A stretch of DNA of 64,000 nt. Source: Pectobacterium parmentieri. GTDB taxonomy: Bacteria; Pseudomonadota; Gammaproteobacteria; Enterobacterales; Enterobacteriaceae. How positions within the stretch are numbered: position 1 is the first letter of the stretch; every line of letters begins with the position of its first letter. Shown here piece by piece: positions 1 through 8,315 of this stretch. The stretch is from assembly GCF_001742145.1 (NCBI RefSeq), contig NZ_CP015749.1, positions 2,356,001 through 2,420,000 on the forward strand, given 5' to 3'. The translations under genes were made by a program, and so were the position numbers. Below the pieces are notes generated by a model, which was given only the letters and a program-made list of their open reading frames with translations, made no database searches and was not told the origin of the DNA.

Positions 1-305
1 TAAGTGGAACCTGTAAATAATTCCGGGTAATTGTCCCTAATTAAAGGTGATCGCTGAGACGCTCACTGAATTCGGTAATAAAATGGATCATCGCCAACAG
101 ACGATCCTAGATCGGCATACTCCATTTTTTTGATGATGACTGTATTGGCTGATAAATCTCTTACTTCTGCCACGAAAGTTAGCTTAGGTTCTTATTGACA
201 TTGGTTTCTAAAAACAGATAGTGTTATTGGTAGATTTGTTGGTAGAGGTTTTCCGACAAATCGGTTTTAACATGAAAAAACAACCAGATAGGTGCATGTT
301 AAAGT
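1..305. other. Right end of an upstream island
   Basis: No gene is visible. The stretch ends at the tRNA-Asn-derived core at 306. It carries TTGGTA-N6-TTGGTA about 60 bases before the core, matching the arrangement before the core at 57931. I read it as the right end of another island of the element 2 type whose body lies left of the window. Confidence 0.5.
227..244 (+). promoter_or_regulatory. Putative integrase arm sites (TTGGTA pair)
   Basis: TTGGTA, six bases, TTGGTA. The same pair with the same 12-base period occurs at 57854-57871, and as CTGGTA-N6-CTGGTA at 39210-39227 beside the second integrase gene. Position relative to the cores suggests arm-type binding sites of the second integrase type; binding is inferred. 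Confidence 0.45.
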
Positions 306-322
306 CCAGTCAGAGGAGCCAA
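306..322 (+). other. att core, tRNA-Asn 3' end (element 1 left)
   Basis: Seventeen bases CCAGTCAGAGGAGCCAA, identical to the tRNA-Asn 3' terminus and to the known HPI/ICEEc1 attachment core. An exact second copy lies at 39078-39094. The sequence upstream does not fold into the rest of a tRNA, so this is an internal att site of a tandem array. The integrase gene starts 160 bases downstream in the usual orientation. Confidence 0.9.
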
Positions 323-367
323 ATTCTTGTTTTCATGCCACTCTACGAATCCTTATATGATTCAGAT

Positions 368-622
368 TCAATAAGTTAGCGTGAAAAGTCTTCCCGATGC
401 ATTTTTAGTTTTCCCTCCGCATCGGGAGAATTTGGTGGTCAGATTTGGGGTCAAGTTGGTTCGATGACGGAGTGACCCCCAAATGTCTCTTAACGACTCA
501 AAAATCCGCAACTTAAAACCATCCGCTAAACCCTTCAAAGTTTCCGATTCTCACGGTCTGTACCTTTTAGTTAATCCAGGCGGTTCACGTCTCTGGTATC
601 TCAAATATCGCATCAATAGAAA
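368..622 (+). repeat. 255-base direct repeat, copy 1
   Basis: Covers the integrase leader and about the first 47 codons. A nearly identical copy lies at 58001-58256. Inside are an 8-base-stem hairpin (393-400 with 419-426) and the motif TTGGTGGTCA at 432-441. Confidence 0.9.
432..441 (+). promoter_or_regulatory. Putative arm site, element 1 left
   Basis: TTGGTGGTCA, repeated exactly at 38997-39006 near the right core of element 1 and at 58066-58075 in the third, remnant left end. It lies about 110 bases inside the left core. Proposed as an arm site of the first integrase on position alone. Confidence 0.4.
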
Positions 623-1754
623 AGAATCACGCCTCGGCTTAGGTGCCTACCCTGATGTATCTCTGGCCGACGCTCGTCAGCAGCGTGACGGTATCCGCAA
701 ATTGCTAGCGCAGAATATCAATCCAGCACAACAGCGCTCTGCTGAAAGAACCACTTCCTCACCAGAGAAAACCTTCAAGCATGTGGCATTGGAGTGGCAT
801 AAAAGCAACCGCTCATGGTCAGAGAACCATGCCGCCCGTCTGCTTGCCAGCATGAACAACCATATCTTCCCGATAATTGGACACCTGCCGGTCACAGAAC
901 TGAAAACTCGCCACTTCATCGATCTGCTGAAAGGGATTGAGAAAAAAGGTTTGCTGGAAGTGGCGGCACGAACCCGACAGCATATGTGCAACATCATGCG
1001 TCATGCCGTGCATCAGGAGTTGATAGAGCACAACCCGGCGGCAAATCTGGACGGGATAATCGCCCCTCCCGTTAAACGCCATTACCCTGCCCTTCCGCTG
1101 GAGCGACTGCCGGAGCTGTTGGCCAGCATTGAGGACTACAAACAAGGACGTGAATTAACCCGCCTAGCAGTCTCACTCACCCTGCACCTGTTCATCCGTT
1201 CCAGCGAATTGCGTTTTGCCCGTTGGTCTGAGATCGATTTCAGAAACAAAATCTGGACCATTCCAGCTACCCGTGAAGCCATCCCTGGAGTGCGTTATTC
1301 CGGGCGTGGGGCGAAAATGCGCACTCCACATATCGTTCCCCTCTCTCGTCATTCCATCGCTATTCTGAAACAGATACGTGAAATATCCGGGCATCAGGTA
1401 CTGATATTCCCCGGTGACCATAATCCGTATAAACCCATGTGCGAAAACACGGTCAACAAGGCACTACGCCTGATGGGTTATGACACGAAAGATGAAATCT
1501 GCGGCCACGGATTCCGGGCAATGGCCTGTAGCGCCCTGATGGAATCTGGGCTGTGGGCGCAGGATGCGGTTGAACGACAGATGAGCCATCAAGAACGCAA
1601 TAGCGTTCGAGCGGCTTACATCCATAAAGCAGAATATCTCGATGCCCGTAAAGCGATGATGCAATGGTGGTCGGATTATTTGGATACCAACCGAGAAGGA
1701 TATATTGCGCCGTACATTTATGCTCAACAACATAAGACGGCTGGAGCGGCCTGA
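483..1754 (+). CDS. int: HPI-type tyrosine integrase (element 1)
   Basis: Site-specific recombinase that would insert and excise element 1 at the tRNA-Asn 3' end. The 423-residue protein has the N-terminal arm-binding domain of P4-like integrases (residues about 1-85, with GLYLLV and LGAYPDVSLADAR) and a C-terminal catalytic domain with the conserved Arg in RSSELRFARW, the HGFR box, and the SH...AAY segment holding the His and nucleophilic Tyr. It closely resembles the Yersinia HPI integrase as I remember it. It starts about 160 bases from the core, behind a hairpin leader repeated at 58001. It looks intact. It shares architecture and length with the integrase at 39273 but differs throughout in sequence. 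Confidence 0.95.
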   Translation: MSLNDSKIRNLKPSAKPFKVSDSHGLYLLVNPGGSRLWYLKYRINRKESRLGLGAYPDVSLADARQQRDGIRKLLAQNINPAQQRSAERTTSSPEKTFKHVALEWHKSNRSWSENHAARLLASMNNHIFPIIGHLPVTELKTRHFIDLLKGIEKKGLLEVAARTRQHMCNIMRHAVHQELIEHNPAANLDGIIAPPVKRHYPALPLERLPELLASIEDYKQGRELTRLAVSLTLHLFIRSSELRFARWSEIDFRNKIWTIPATREAIPGVRYSGRGAKMRTPHIVPLSRHSIAILKQIREISGHQVLIFPGDHNPYKPMCENTVNKALRLMGYDTKDEICGHGFRAMACSALMESGLWAQDAVERQMSHQERNSVRAAYIHKAEYLDARKAMMQWWSDYLDTNREGYIAPYIYAQQHKTAGAA

Positions 1755-1771
1755 TCGATAACGCTCCTAAG

Positions 1772-1800
1772 AGCAGATCCTGATAACAGGATCTGCTTTT
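1772..1800 (+). terminator. Rho-independent terminator after int
   Basis: Perfect 11-base stem (1772-1782 with 1787-1797), ATAA loop, then a short T run, just after the integrase stop codon. Confidence 0.8.
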
Positions 1801-1888
1801 CAGACAGCGAGAAAATTTTTACCTCAGCATTTCACAAAAAATCTTGAAACGTCAGGAAATTACTCAGGCCGGATACATAAATGAAGGT

Positions 1889-2203
1889 CTATTGCGGGGT
1901 AATCAACAACGTAGAATTAGGGTTACTTTTCTTATAACGATGGTACTGCAAGATTAGCGTCGCGAGATCTTCATCGACAGCATAGAAATAGGCTTCCGGC
2001 ACATCCAGCACCGCCGCAAACCGGCAAACCAGACCAAAATCTGGTGAACTGACTTCCCTTTCATATTGGCTTACGCGGGAACTCGACGTCTCTTCATCCA
2101 GTCCAGCGAGACAACCGAGCTCGACCTGTTTTAATCCTGCATTCACTCGGGCCAATCTTAATCGTTTACCAATCACGGCATTACCTGCTTCGCAGATTAA
2201 CAT
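1889..2203 (-). CDS. XRE-family transcriptional repressor, copy A
   Basis: A 104-residue Cro/C1-type helix-turn-helix protein (about residues 10-75, IGKRLRLARVNAGLKQVELG followed by RVSQYERE). It probably regulates integrase or transfer genes of the element. It is a tandem paralogue of 2389-2703: about 15 of 104 residues differ by eye, and the C-terminal 15 residues are almost the same. Each copy is preceded by a similar AT-rich leader, so a roughly 500-base unit was duplicated. The upstream part of the ORF before the conserved IGKRL box differs between copies, so the start is uncertain by a few codons. Confidence 0.8.
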   Translation of the reverse strand: MLICEAGNAVIGKRLRLARVNAGLKQVELGCLAGLDEETSSSRVSQYEREVSSPDFGLVCRFAAVLDVPEAYFYAVDEDLATLILQYHRYKKSNPNSTLLITPQ

Positions 2204-2388
2204 AAGCCGATTATCGCCGTTCCCGCCATGTCACTCTTAAATCGGTTCTTCACTCAGTAAATTTAAAATTTATTTTTGGTTATTTTAAACCCAAAAATGA
2301 AGATTTAATTTATTTAAAGTAGGAATAATTAAATTTAGAAGGGTAAACGCACGGAGATTGAACACCATGACACAGTAAGGCATCAACC

Positions 2389-2703
2389 TTACTGAGGTGT
2401 GATGAGCAGCGTGGAGTTTGGGTTGGCTTTCTTGAAACGGTGATACTGTAAGATCAAGGTGGCGAGATCGTCATCAACAGCATAGAAATACGCTTCAGGA
2501 ACATCCAGCACTGTAGCAAACCGAGAAACCAACCCAAAATCTGGCGCACTGATTTCTCTTTCATATTGGCTCACACGAGAGCTTGCCGTTTCCTCATCCA
2601 GACCAGCTAGGCAACCGAGCTCTGCCTGCTTTAATCCCTTGTTCACTCGGGCTAGTCTTAATCGCTTACCAATCACAGTGTTATCCATGGTACTGATCAA
2701 CAT
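2389..2703 (-). CDS. XRE-family transcriptional repressor, copy B
   Basis: Paralogue of copy A with the same 104-residue length and helix-turn-helix core. It is divergent from the Ner-like gene at 2850, and the AT-rich space between them (2704-2849) should hold facing promoters. The two repressors could form mixed dimers or have diverged operator preference; neither can be read from sequence. Differences cluster at the extreme N-terminus and at scattered surface positions. Confidence 0.8.
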   Translation of the reverse strand: MLISTMDNTVIGKRLRLARVNKGLKQAELGCLAGLDEETASSRVSQYEREISAPDFGLVSRFATVLDVPEAYFYAVDDDLATLILQYHRFKKANPNSTLLITPQ

Positions 2704-2849
2704 AGACTGATTATCACTTCTCTCAGTAAGCCTTTCTTAAAGTATTTCTTTCCTAAATAAATTTAATCTTTATTTTCGGTTGTTTCTTCACCCATAATAA
2801 AGATATAGTTTACTGGAAGAAGTAAAGTTTCAATCCAAGAGGAGGAAGT

Positions 2850-3122
2850 ATGAACATTGAACAACAGAAACAACGAATGGACTGGCATCCTGCCGATATC
2901 ATTGCAGCCCTGCGCAAACGAAAGACGACGTTAGCAGCCGTATCACGTGAGGCGGGTCTTAGTTCATCAACGCTTGCAAATGCACTAAACCGCCCCTGGC
3001 CGAAAGGTGAACGACTGATCGCCGACGCACTGGGCATTCCAGCGAGTGACATCTGGCCGAATCGTTATTTCGATTCACAAGGGCAACGCATTCCGCGAGA
3101 AATTCGTCATAAAAACAATTAG
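2850..3122 (+). CDS. Ner/Nlp-like DNA-binding protein
   Basis: A 90-residue protein of the Mu Ner / Nlp (SfsB) family, a small helix-turn-helix regulator. Family features are the N-terminal MDWHPADIIAALRKR helix, the GLSSSTLANAL recognition region, and the PWPKGERLIADALG tail ending in IWPNRYF. A strong GAGGAGG-type ribosome site precedes the ATG. It is divergent from the adjacent XRE gene, an arrangement typical of a phage-like genetic switch; it probably helps control excision or transfer. Confidence 0.85.
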   Translation: MNIEQQKQRMDWHPADIIAALRKRKTTLAAVSREAGLSSSTLANALNRPWPKGERLIADALGIPASDIWPNRYFDSQGQRIPREIRHKNN

Positions 3123-3213
3123 ATCACTTGCTGGGCTTAATCGCCAACAATAGGGAATAACATTCTGGTCTCCACTCGATTCAATCATTCCACATCATCA
3201 ATTGGTTCGTTAG

Positions 3214-3432
3214 TTACTTCGAACCAATTGATATGCCCTGAATCAGGATATTTTCATTCCTTTTTGATGCGGAGCTTTGGCCGTATTGCTCTGAATAAAA
3301 CCAGCAACACAAAGAATAAAAATCGACATGAGGAAGTTGATCCAGCTGCTGATAGCGTCCCAGTTGGAACATTTTTGTGACCGCCAGCGAAAAGCGATTA
3401 ATAACATCATCGTTATAATAACAACCTCTCAT
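3214..3432 (-). CDS. Small hypothetical protein, 72 aa
   Basis: I do not recognise a named family. The protein is aromatic-rich and cysteine-containing (PHVDFYSLCCWFYSEQ) with no clear membrane segment. An AGGA motif lies about nine bases before the start. It sits between the regulatory genes and the 304-residue hypothetical gene. Moderate support only. Confidence 0.45.
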   Translation of the reverse strand: MRGCYYNDDVINRFSLAVTKMFQLGRYQQLDQLPHVDFYSLCCWFYSEQYGQSSASKRNENILIQGISIGSK

Positions 3433-3535
3433 TAATCCTATTCCTCATTTTTAGAATCCTATCTATACGTCATGGCTGCATAAGGGAATGTTAGACACCT
3501 ATGCATATATCATTTTCATATAAAGGAGATGAATC

Positions 3536-4450
3536 ATGATAATGAAAAATAGGATGTTCAATACCAAAAGTGATGCATTTAACTGGATTACGATACCAGA
3601 AGCTATTGCGATAGCGACTCAGATAAGAAACTCACCGTTAACAGAAGCTGATATTTATCGCTATGCCTTATATGGTGACATCAATCTTTCGATCTACTTC
3701 CAATCTCCAGCCATCTTACGAAGAATCAAAACATCAAATGCTAAGGCAAAACTTAAGCCTATAGGCAATCATTTGATTAACCAGCTATGCATTCTCGAAA
3801 AAAACTGTTTCATCAATAACAGAAACCTAATCGTCACCACCGAGGGGAAATATACTTACCCCATTCAACAAGTGATTGATACAACGCTTATCGGCTATGA
3901 ATATGTACTGGTTCAACGTTTATTAGCGAGATCTCTAGGTATTCCACTACCTGTAATCGGAGAAAATCACGTTAACTATGGTCTTACTGTCAATATCGGC
4001 GACGATCACTTTCAAATATTTGAGAAAATCAGGTATCGCGAAAGGATAAAACAGCAAATCATGAGACTTCCTAAAAATATCGCATCACATATTACTGAAA
4101 AAATCCCATACCAGAAAACAAAGCAGTATAGCCATAGAGAATATTTTCCGATTCATGATTTGCCAAAGGATGCCTGTTTTGTCATCAAACATGCCGAACT
4201 TGAGAAATTAATTAACATGCCCGCCAAAAACGATACCTCTCCCCCCTCCTCGACACGTATATCCACGCCATTATCCAGACTGTTCTGGCTTGCCTGTAAA
4301 AACAATGAAGCTATCAGCCCATTAATCAGGCAACCTTATAAGCTTCTGTCCATCTTTGAACAATGGGCATCAGACGAAGGCATGACCGATCGATTCAGTG
4401 GCGATACGTTAAAAACGGCGCTTGAACGTGGTTCGCCGACGTCCGTTTAA
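3536..4450 (+). CDS. Hypothetical island protein, 304 aa
   Basis: Intact ORF with an AAAGGAG ribosome site just before the ATG. The N-terminal part (residues about 15-60, ITIPEAIAIATQI then DIYRYALYGDI) resembles the helix-turn-helix-like segments of regulators found near AlpA genes in enterobacterial islands, but I cannot assign a function. The C-terminus (about 240-300) looks like a separate small helical domain. It lies in the maintenance and regulation block between ner and alpA. Confidence 0.7.
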   Translation: MIMKNRMFNTKSDAFNWITIPEAIAIATQIRNSPLTEADIYRYALYGDINLSIYFQSPAILRRIKTSNAKAKLKPIGNHLINQLCILEKNCFINNRNLIVTTEGKYTYPIQQVIDTTLIGYEYVLVQRLLARSLGIPLPVIGENHVNYGLTVNIGDDHFQIFEKIRYRERIKQQIMRLPKNIASHITEKIPYQKTKQYSHREYFPIHDLPKDACFVIKHAELEKLINMPAKNDTSPPSSTRISTPLSRLFWLACKNNEAISPLIRQPYKLLSIFEQWASDEGMTDRFSGDTLKTALERGSPTSV

Positions 4451-4490
4451 GCACCCAATTAAAATGACATTACACGCTTCAATCTAAAAA

Positions 4491-4524
4491 CCCGTATTAA
4501 GGATTGTGGTGTCCGTAATACGGG
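4491..4524. terminator. Hairpin between 304-aa gene and alpA
   Basis: Perfect 9-base inverted repeat, CCCGTATTA with TAATACGGG, around a 16-base loop. No T tract follows, so it could be an attenuator or operator rather than a terminator. Confidence 0.4.
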
Positions 4525-4603
4525 CTCTTCAACTTTCACTCCTTTCCTCACTGTGTTTTTTTGTCATCTCCGGGCATATCCCATTTCTGCACTGGAGGTA
4601 TTT

Positions 4604-4798
4604 ATGACAGCTCATCAGTTATTACGCCTGAAACAAGTGGAAGTAAAAACCGGTCTGAAACGCTCGCAAATCTACCTGTACATGAAAGAAGGCACCTTTC
4701 CCTCTTCAATAAAGATTGGACCTGCCAGTGTGGCTTGGCTTGAATCTGAAATTGACGAATGGATTAACTTCAAATTAGCTAACCGCTTAATGCGCTGA
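4604..4798 (+). CDS. AlpA-family regulator / excisionase
   Basis: A 64-residue MerR-like winged-helix protein of the AlpA family (LRLKQVEVKTGLKRSQIYLYM, then FPSSIKIG and ESEIDEWI). AlpA proteins act as transcriptional activators of integrase genes or as excisionases in P4-like elements. I chose the ATG at 4604 because TGGAGG lies just upstream and homology begins there. It is the first gene of a tight run with the DUF2857 and zinc-finger genes. Confidence 0.88.
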   Translation: MTAHQLLRLKQVEVKTGLKRSQIYLYMKEGTFPSSIKIGPASVAWLESEIDEWINFKLANRLMR

Positions 4799-4814
4799 AG
4801 GGAGATACAACATT

Positions 4815-5399
4815 ATGTTCCCCTCACTGAATTACGTAGTGTTAACAAATGCCCTTGCCGCGCTCAAGGAAGGCAATTTTCGTTATTGTGAAACGTTAGG
4901 ATTCACAATAGACGAGTTGAATGCCCTCAATCAGCTATCCCTAGACGAACTATTTATCGTCAGTCGGGCATCGGCACAGTTTATGTCGATCACTGTCAGT
5001 CACGACGTTCTACAACAGATCCTGACGTTGTCCCACCAGGAAGCGCAACGCCAGCAGCAGATAAATCGCGCCGTCAGATTGGGAGGATCTATTGCACTCC
5101 TTAATCATTTTTTTGGCCTCACCTCGAATGAAGTCTGCGCTCGTCGCCGGTTGCTGGGTGTCACCATCCCTTATGGCCGAACGCCTATCCCAGATGAAGT
5201 CATTGATGCAGAAATTTGGCTGTCATGGAAAAAGAACCGCTCTGAAAACCTTGATACACCTGACGCGCTGGAAGCCATGATGCAGGTGACTGAATCATTA
5301 TCTTCCCGCGAAAAAGGGCTTTCCCTGACCGCCGTCTGGAACCGTATCACCCTTTGTGAGAAAGAAGCACTGAACAGGAGGACATCGCATGCCAGATGA
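4815..5399 (+). CDS. DUF2857-type ICE protein
   Basis: A 194-residue protein matching the DUF2857 pattern as I know it: an N-terminal helical region with FTIDELNALNQLSLDEL, then a central DNA-binding-like segment (LGGSIALLNHFFGLTSNEVCARR). Members are common in ICEs and are suspected regulators related to FlhD-like proteins, but the role is not established. It starts 16 bases after alpA and overlaps the next gene, so the three are co-transcribed. Confidence 0.7.
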   Translation: MFPSLNYVVLTNALAALKEGNFRYCETLGFTIDELNALNQLSLDELFIVSRASAQFMSITVSHDVLQQILTLSHQEAQRQQQINRAVRLGGSIALLNHFFGLTSNEVCARRRLLGVTIPYGRTPIPDEVIDAEIWLSWKKNRSENLDTPDALEAMMQVTESLSSREKGLSLTAVWNRITLCEKEALNRRTSHAR

Positions 5400-5598
5400 G
5401 ATCGATCGCGATCAGGAATTTAATGAGCAACGTCTGGAAGAAATGATTGAACAAAACCGTTTTAAGCCAGCAACCACGCCCTCATTACATTACTGTCGTT
5501 TATGCGGTGAACCCATTCCCGAGCAGAGAAGACAAACCCTGCCGGGCGTGACAACCTGTACGGAATGCCAGACTATTCTTGAGCGCCTTCAGCGCTGA
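5389..5598 (+). CDS. DksA/TraR-family zinc-finger protein
   Basis: A 69-residue protein with a C4 zinc finger (CRLCGEPIPEQRR, then CTECQ) typical of TraR/DksA proteins, which bind in the RNA polymerase secondary channel. The short length, lacking the N-terminal coiled coil of DksA, fits the plasmid TraR type. It overlaps the DUF2857 gene by 11 bases and is followed by a strong terminator. Confidence 0.85.
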   Translation: MPDEIDRDQEFNEQRLEEMIEQNRFKPATTPSLHYCRLCGEPIPEQRRQTLPGVTTCTECQTILERLQR

Positions 5599-5612
5599 TA
5601 ATATGCAAATAT

Positions 5613-5648
5613 ACACACAGAGAAATTATCTTCTCTGTGTGTTTTTTA
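5613..5648 (+). terminator. Terminator after the alpA operon
   Basis: Perfect 12-base stem (5613-5624 with 5631-5642), six-base loop, then a T tract. Confidence 0.9.
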
Positions 5649-5836
5649 TTATTTGAATAAACATTGTACATATTATCAATAGTGAAATACTGGATGGGAA
5701 TCTGTCGCCATTATTATTTATCTGTGTAGGATCCGGTCAAGGTGGTCAACGGAAGTTTCTCGTAGCGCGCCTTGCTTGCGCATTTTTCGTATGACGCGAT
5801 CTATAGTACGCCCCTAACGTTTAGTTAAAGAGCGAA

Positions 5837-5853
5837 CTTTAGCCCGGCTAAAG
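5837..5853. terminator. Short palindrome downstream of the HEPN cassette
   Basis: CTTTAGCC and GGCTAAAG around one base, between the alpA operon and the convergent HEPN cassette. Possible terminator or boundary; no clear T run on either strand. Confidence 0.3.
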
Positions 5854-5888
5854 TGAGAGAAACGAACGAGTTGAACAAGTTTTTAGCA

Positions 5889-6683
5889 CTACAACAATGC
5901 GGACAGACCAGAAATAAATGGTGTGAATACTGTTATGTGTGCAGAGATATTTTGCATGAAGTCTTTATATGCATCTTTAAAACTACCGCCCCGGTGGCTA
6001 GCCGCAAGCGCGTGCACGTTGTCTATTAGATTTAACTCGGTTTCGCTGTCAAAGTAGTTAGACTTAATTGCTGAGATCAAATCGGCAAAGATGGCTGGCT
6101 CGTTGTAATTATTTGCTACGTTTGCTGTAGCGCCAGAGGAGTTTATGTTTATGCTGGATCCGGACACTCCACTGACATGAATATTTGCTTCTTGTCTCAT
6201 GATTGCTATACCATTTTCCATTTTGTATAGATCGCTATTTTTTAGCATCTGTAGGGTTACGCGCACTGCTGCTAGCAATTGCTCTTGCTTTTTGAATAGA
6301 ACCACCATCTGATCTACAGACCAAAGATTAACGTGATGCTTTTCACATATGGATTTTGCGACATGCGGTATGTCTTGGTCGTAATTCCCATACACCCAAG
6401 AGTTTTTGAATGCTTCGATAATTGCTGTAAGTGTTGGATATCTGCTGAAGTCGTCGTTTATGGCTAGCAAAGAACCGTACATATAGATTGCCATGTCTCG
6501 GCCGCATGCATATACGGCTTCCACTTTATGCCGTTCTTGTTGTGGGACTCTCGATACAAACCGGAAATCTTCTCGGTTCTTCAAGTGACTCCAGTCTCTG
6601 TCAAAAGATCTGAATTCCTCTCCGACAGACAGAAGCCTAGATATGTACGGGGCTACAGACTCAAGATCCTTTCGAATGTCCAA
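5889..6683 (-). CDS. Hypothetical partner of HEPN protein, 264 aa
   Basis: I cannot name the family. Three parts are visible: a helical N-terminal region (1-165), a Gly/Ser/Asn-rich linker (about 166-190, with SGSSININSSGATANVANN), and a C-terminal helical region (190-264) ending in a hydrophobic PFISGLSALL motif. Low-complexity linkers followed by such helical tails occur in proteins from abortive-infection loci. It lies 75 bases downstream of the HEPN gene on the same strand, so the two probably form one operon. It could be a toxin-antitoxin partner, sensor or membrane effector; this is inference. Confidence 0.6.
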   Translation of the reverse strand: MDIRKDLESVAPYISRLLSVGEEFRSFDRDWSHLKNREDFRFVSRVPQQERHKVEAVYACGRDMAIYMYGSLLAINDDFSRYPTLTAIIEAFKNSWVYGNYDQDIPHVAKSICEKHHVNLWSVDQMVVLFKKQEQLLAAVRVTLQMLKNSDLYKMENGIAIMRQEANIHVSGVSGSSININSSGATANVANNYNEPAIFADLISAIKSNYFDSETELNLIDNVHALAASHRGGSFKDAYKDFMQNISAHITVFTPFISGLSALL

Positions 6684-6758
6684 AATAGACTCTCCAAATA
6701 CTAATGCTTTACATCAAAAGCGCGAAAAACATAGTTCAGGCGACCGTATGAAGCGAAT

Positions 6759-7256
6759 TTAAATTCCATTCGGAACCCGTTCTAAAAACGCTCTTAAAAG
6801 GCATGCTGAATGCGAAAAATTGTCGAACTGGCCCCGTAAGTCGTATGCCCATTTGACGCCATGAAAGAAATTATTTCTGAAACGATAAACTATGATCAAG
6901 CAACAGATCAGCTGAGAAGCTAGATCGACATTCTCACCAGTTAGCACCGTACGTACCAAACCGGGGTTGTCATTGCTGCGTAGGTGGAGATTTTCAAAGA
7001 GTTGGTTCGTATTACCGTCATCAACATACCGATTACAAAAGTATTCTAGATGTTCTGCGAACCAACCGCCACGAATGATCTGCGGGTCAATATTCTGGAC
7101 TTTTTCAGAAATCGTTCTGACTGATGCATTGCTCCCCAACATTTGGGCCTCGAACAGAGTCCAGAGAAGCGTAAACCTTTGCAGTGCTTCATGCTCTTCA
7201 GGTGAAAGGTTCGCAACACCAGGAGCGATCCTTTCAATGTCGGATAGCTGAATCAT
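6759..7256 (-). CDS. HEPN-domain protein (putative RNase)
   Basis: A 165-residue helical protein with RNNFFH at residues 127-132, the RN-x3-H signature of HEPN domains, many of which are metal-independent RNases in toxin-antitoxin and anti-phage systems. I chose the start at 7256 because AGGAGG lies just upstream; the longer version (to 7295) lacks this. It forms a two-gene unit with the 264-residue protein. The cassette is inserted between the regulatory operon and the transfer genes and runs opposite to both, as a cargo module would. Confidence 0.65.
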   Translation of the reverse strand: MIQLSDIERIAPGVANLSPEEHEALQRFTLLWTLFEAQMLGSNASVRTISEKVQNIDPQIIRGGWFAEHLEYFCNRYVDDGNTNQLFENLHLRSNDNPGLVRTVLTGENVDLASQLICCLIIVYRFRNNFFHGVKWAYDLRGQFDNFSHSACLLRAFLERVPNGI

Positions 7257-7295
7257 AGACCCTCCTTTGGCATAAAATATTTCATGATTATGCAT

Positions 7296-8015
7296 TCTTG
7301 TTTACTCATTTCAGATACAGGAAATAAATACCAACACACCATTATAAAGTAAAGCAGTTTTATTTTTTATTCGGAAAAAATGAGCATGCGTTATATCTCG
7401 GAGACTGCGAAGTACATTTTTGAGCCGTTCAGCCGTAACCATTTTATTTATAGCATGAAAAACTGGCTGTCAGTTTAAACACAGCCTTAACGGGATGTTT
7501 AACCTGAAATTCCTGATATTTTAAATACATAAAATATAGATTCACAATGCACACGCCGCTAACTCAATTCTGAGGATAAAGATGTTTATATTGAGATGAT
7601 CTACTCCCAACGATTATTAAAATGGGGAGTTAGCAACTTCAGCACCTGGCACAAAGCTGTCTGTCAGATTAGGTATGTCCATAGGCTACAAAGTAACAGT
7701 TCTAATCCACTCAAACCAATTCTTTCGAAATAATTACCACGATATATATTTTCTCTCTCATTCCCTTTTTGATTTTCTCATTCTAATCCTGACGCCAATA
7801 TCGCACGCTAATCACGCCACCTTCCACTGGTGAGCTTTATGGACGTTCATTCGTCCGGGGCGGGTATTGCTCTTTAACAATACGAATCGGGCTGTCACAC
7901 AACCACAATTCAGGGTGCCGCTGAATGTTCTCGCTGACCCGTTGAAACCGGAATGCAGAATCGGGATGTGATCGATGTAATTAACTCACCATGACTTTCT
8001 ATTAAAGGAAATAGC
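7296..8015. other. 720-base intergenic region before transfer operon
   Basis: No convincing gene. It holds small inverted repeats, for example GTATTG-N8-CAATAC (7864-7883) and ACTCCC...GGGAGT (about 7612-7640). It should contain the promoters of the HEPN cassette (minus) and of the virB operon (plus). Confidence 0.4.
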
Positions 8016-8237
8016 ATGAGAAAACCTACCTATCACGTGTTTGTCACGCAGGAAAGCCAACCCGATGCCAGCAGAGAGAAAAACACCTACTGGACAAAAG
8101 TCGGCGTAGCGTTCGCGCATAACGGCAAACCCGGATTGAACATCGTACTGACGCCCGGCATTGCTGTCTCCGGTAAGTTGGTGCTCTTGGAACCGAGAGA
8201 CGATAGCGACATACCGCCAGCCCCCCAACACGATTAA
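8016..8237 (+). CDS. Small ICE-associated protein, 73 aa
   Basis: First gene of the transfer cluster, with AAAGGA before the ATG. Its sequence (THVF-like start, YWTKVGVAFAHNG, LNIVLTPGIAVSGKLVL) resembles small conserved proteins of unknown function at the head of conjugation or single-strand-binding operons. No signal peptide. Function unknown. Confidence 0.65.
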   Translation: MRKPTYHVFVTQESQPDASREKNTYWTKVGVAFAHNGKPGLNIVLTPGIAVSGKLVLLEPRDDSDIPPAPQHD

Positions 8238-8315
8238 CACTCCCCCCCTCGCTTCTCTCCCCTGCCACCGCCAACCTGATGACTACGTGTGGCTCGATTT
8301 TTTACCGAGGCAACT

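Noticed and set aside
306..322. Intact tRNA-Asn gene at the att core
   Set aside because: Upstream bases do not form the D, anticodon or T arms; only the 3' end is present.
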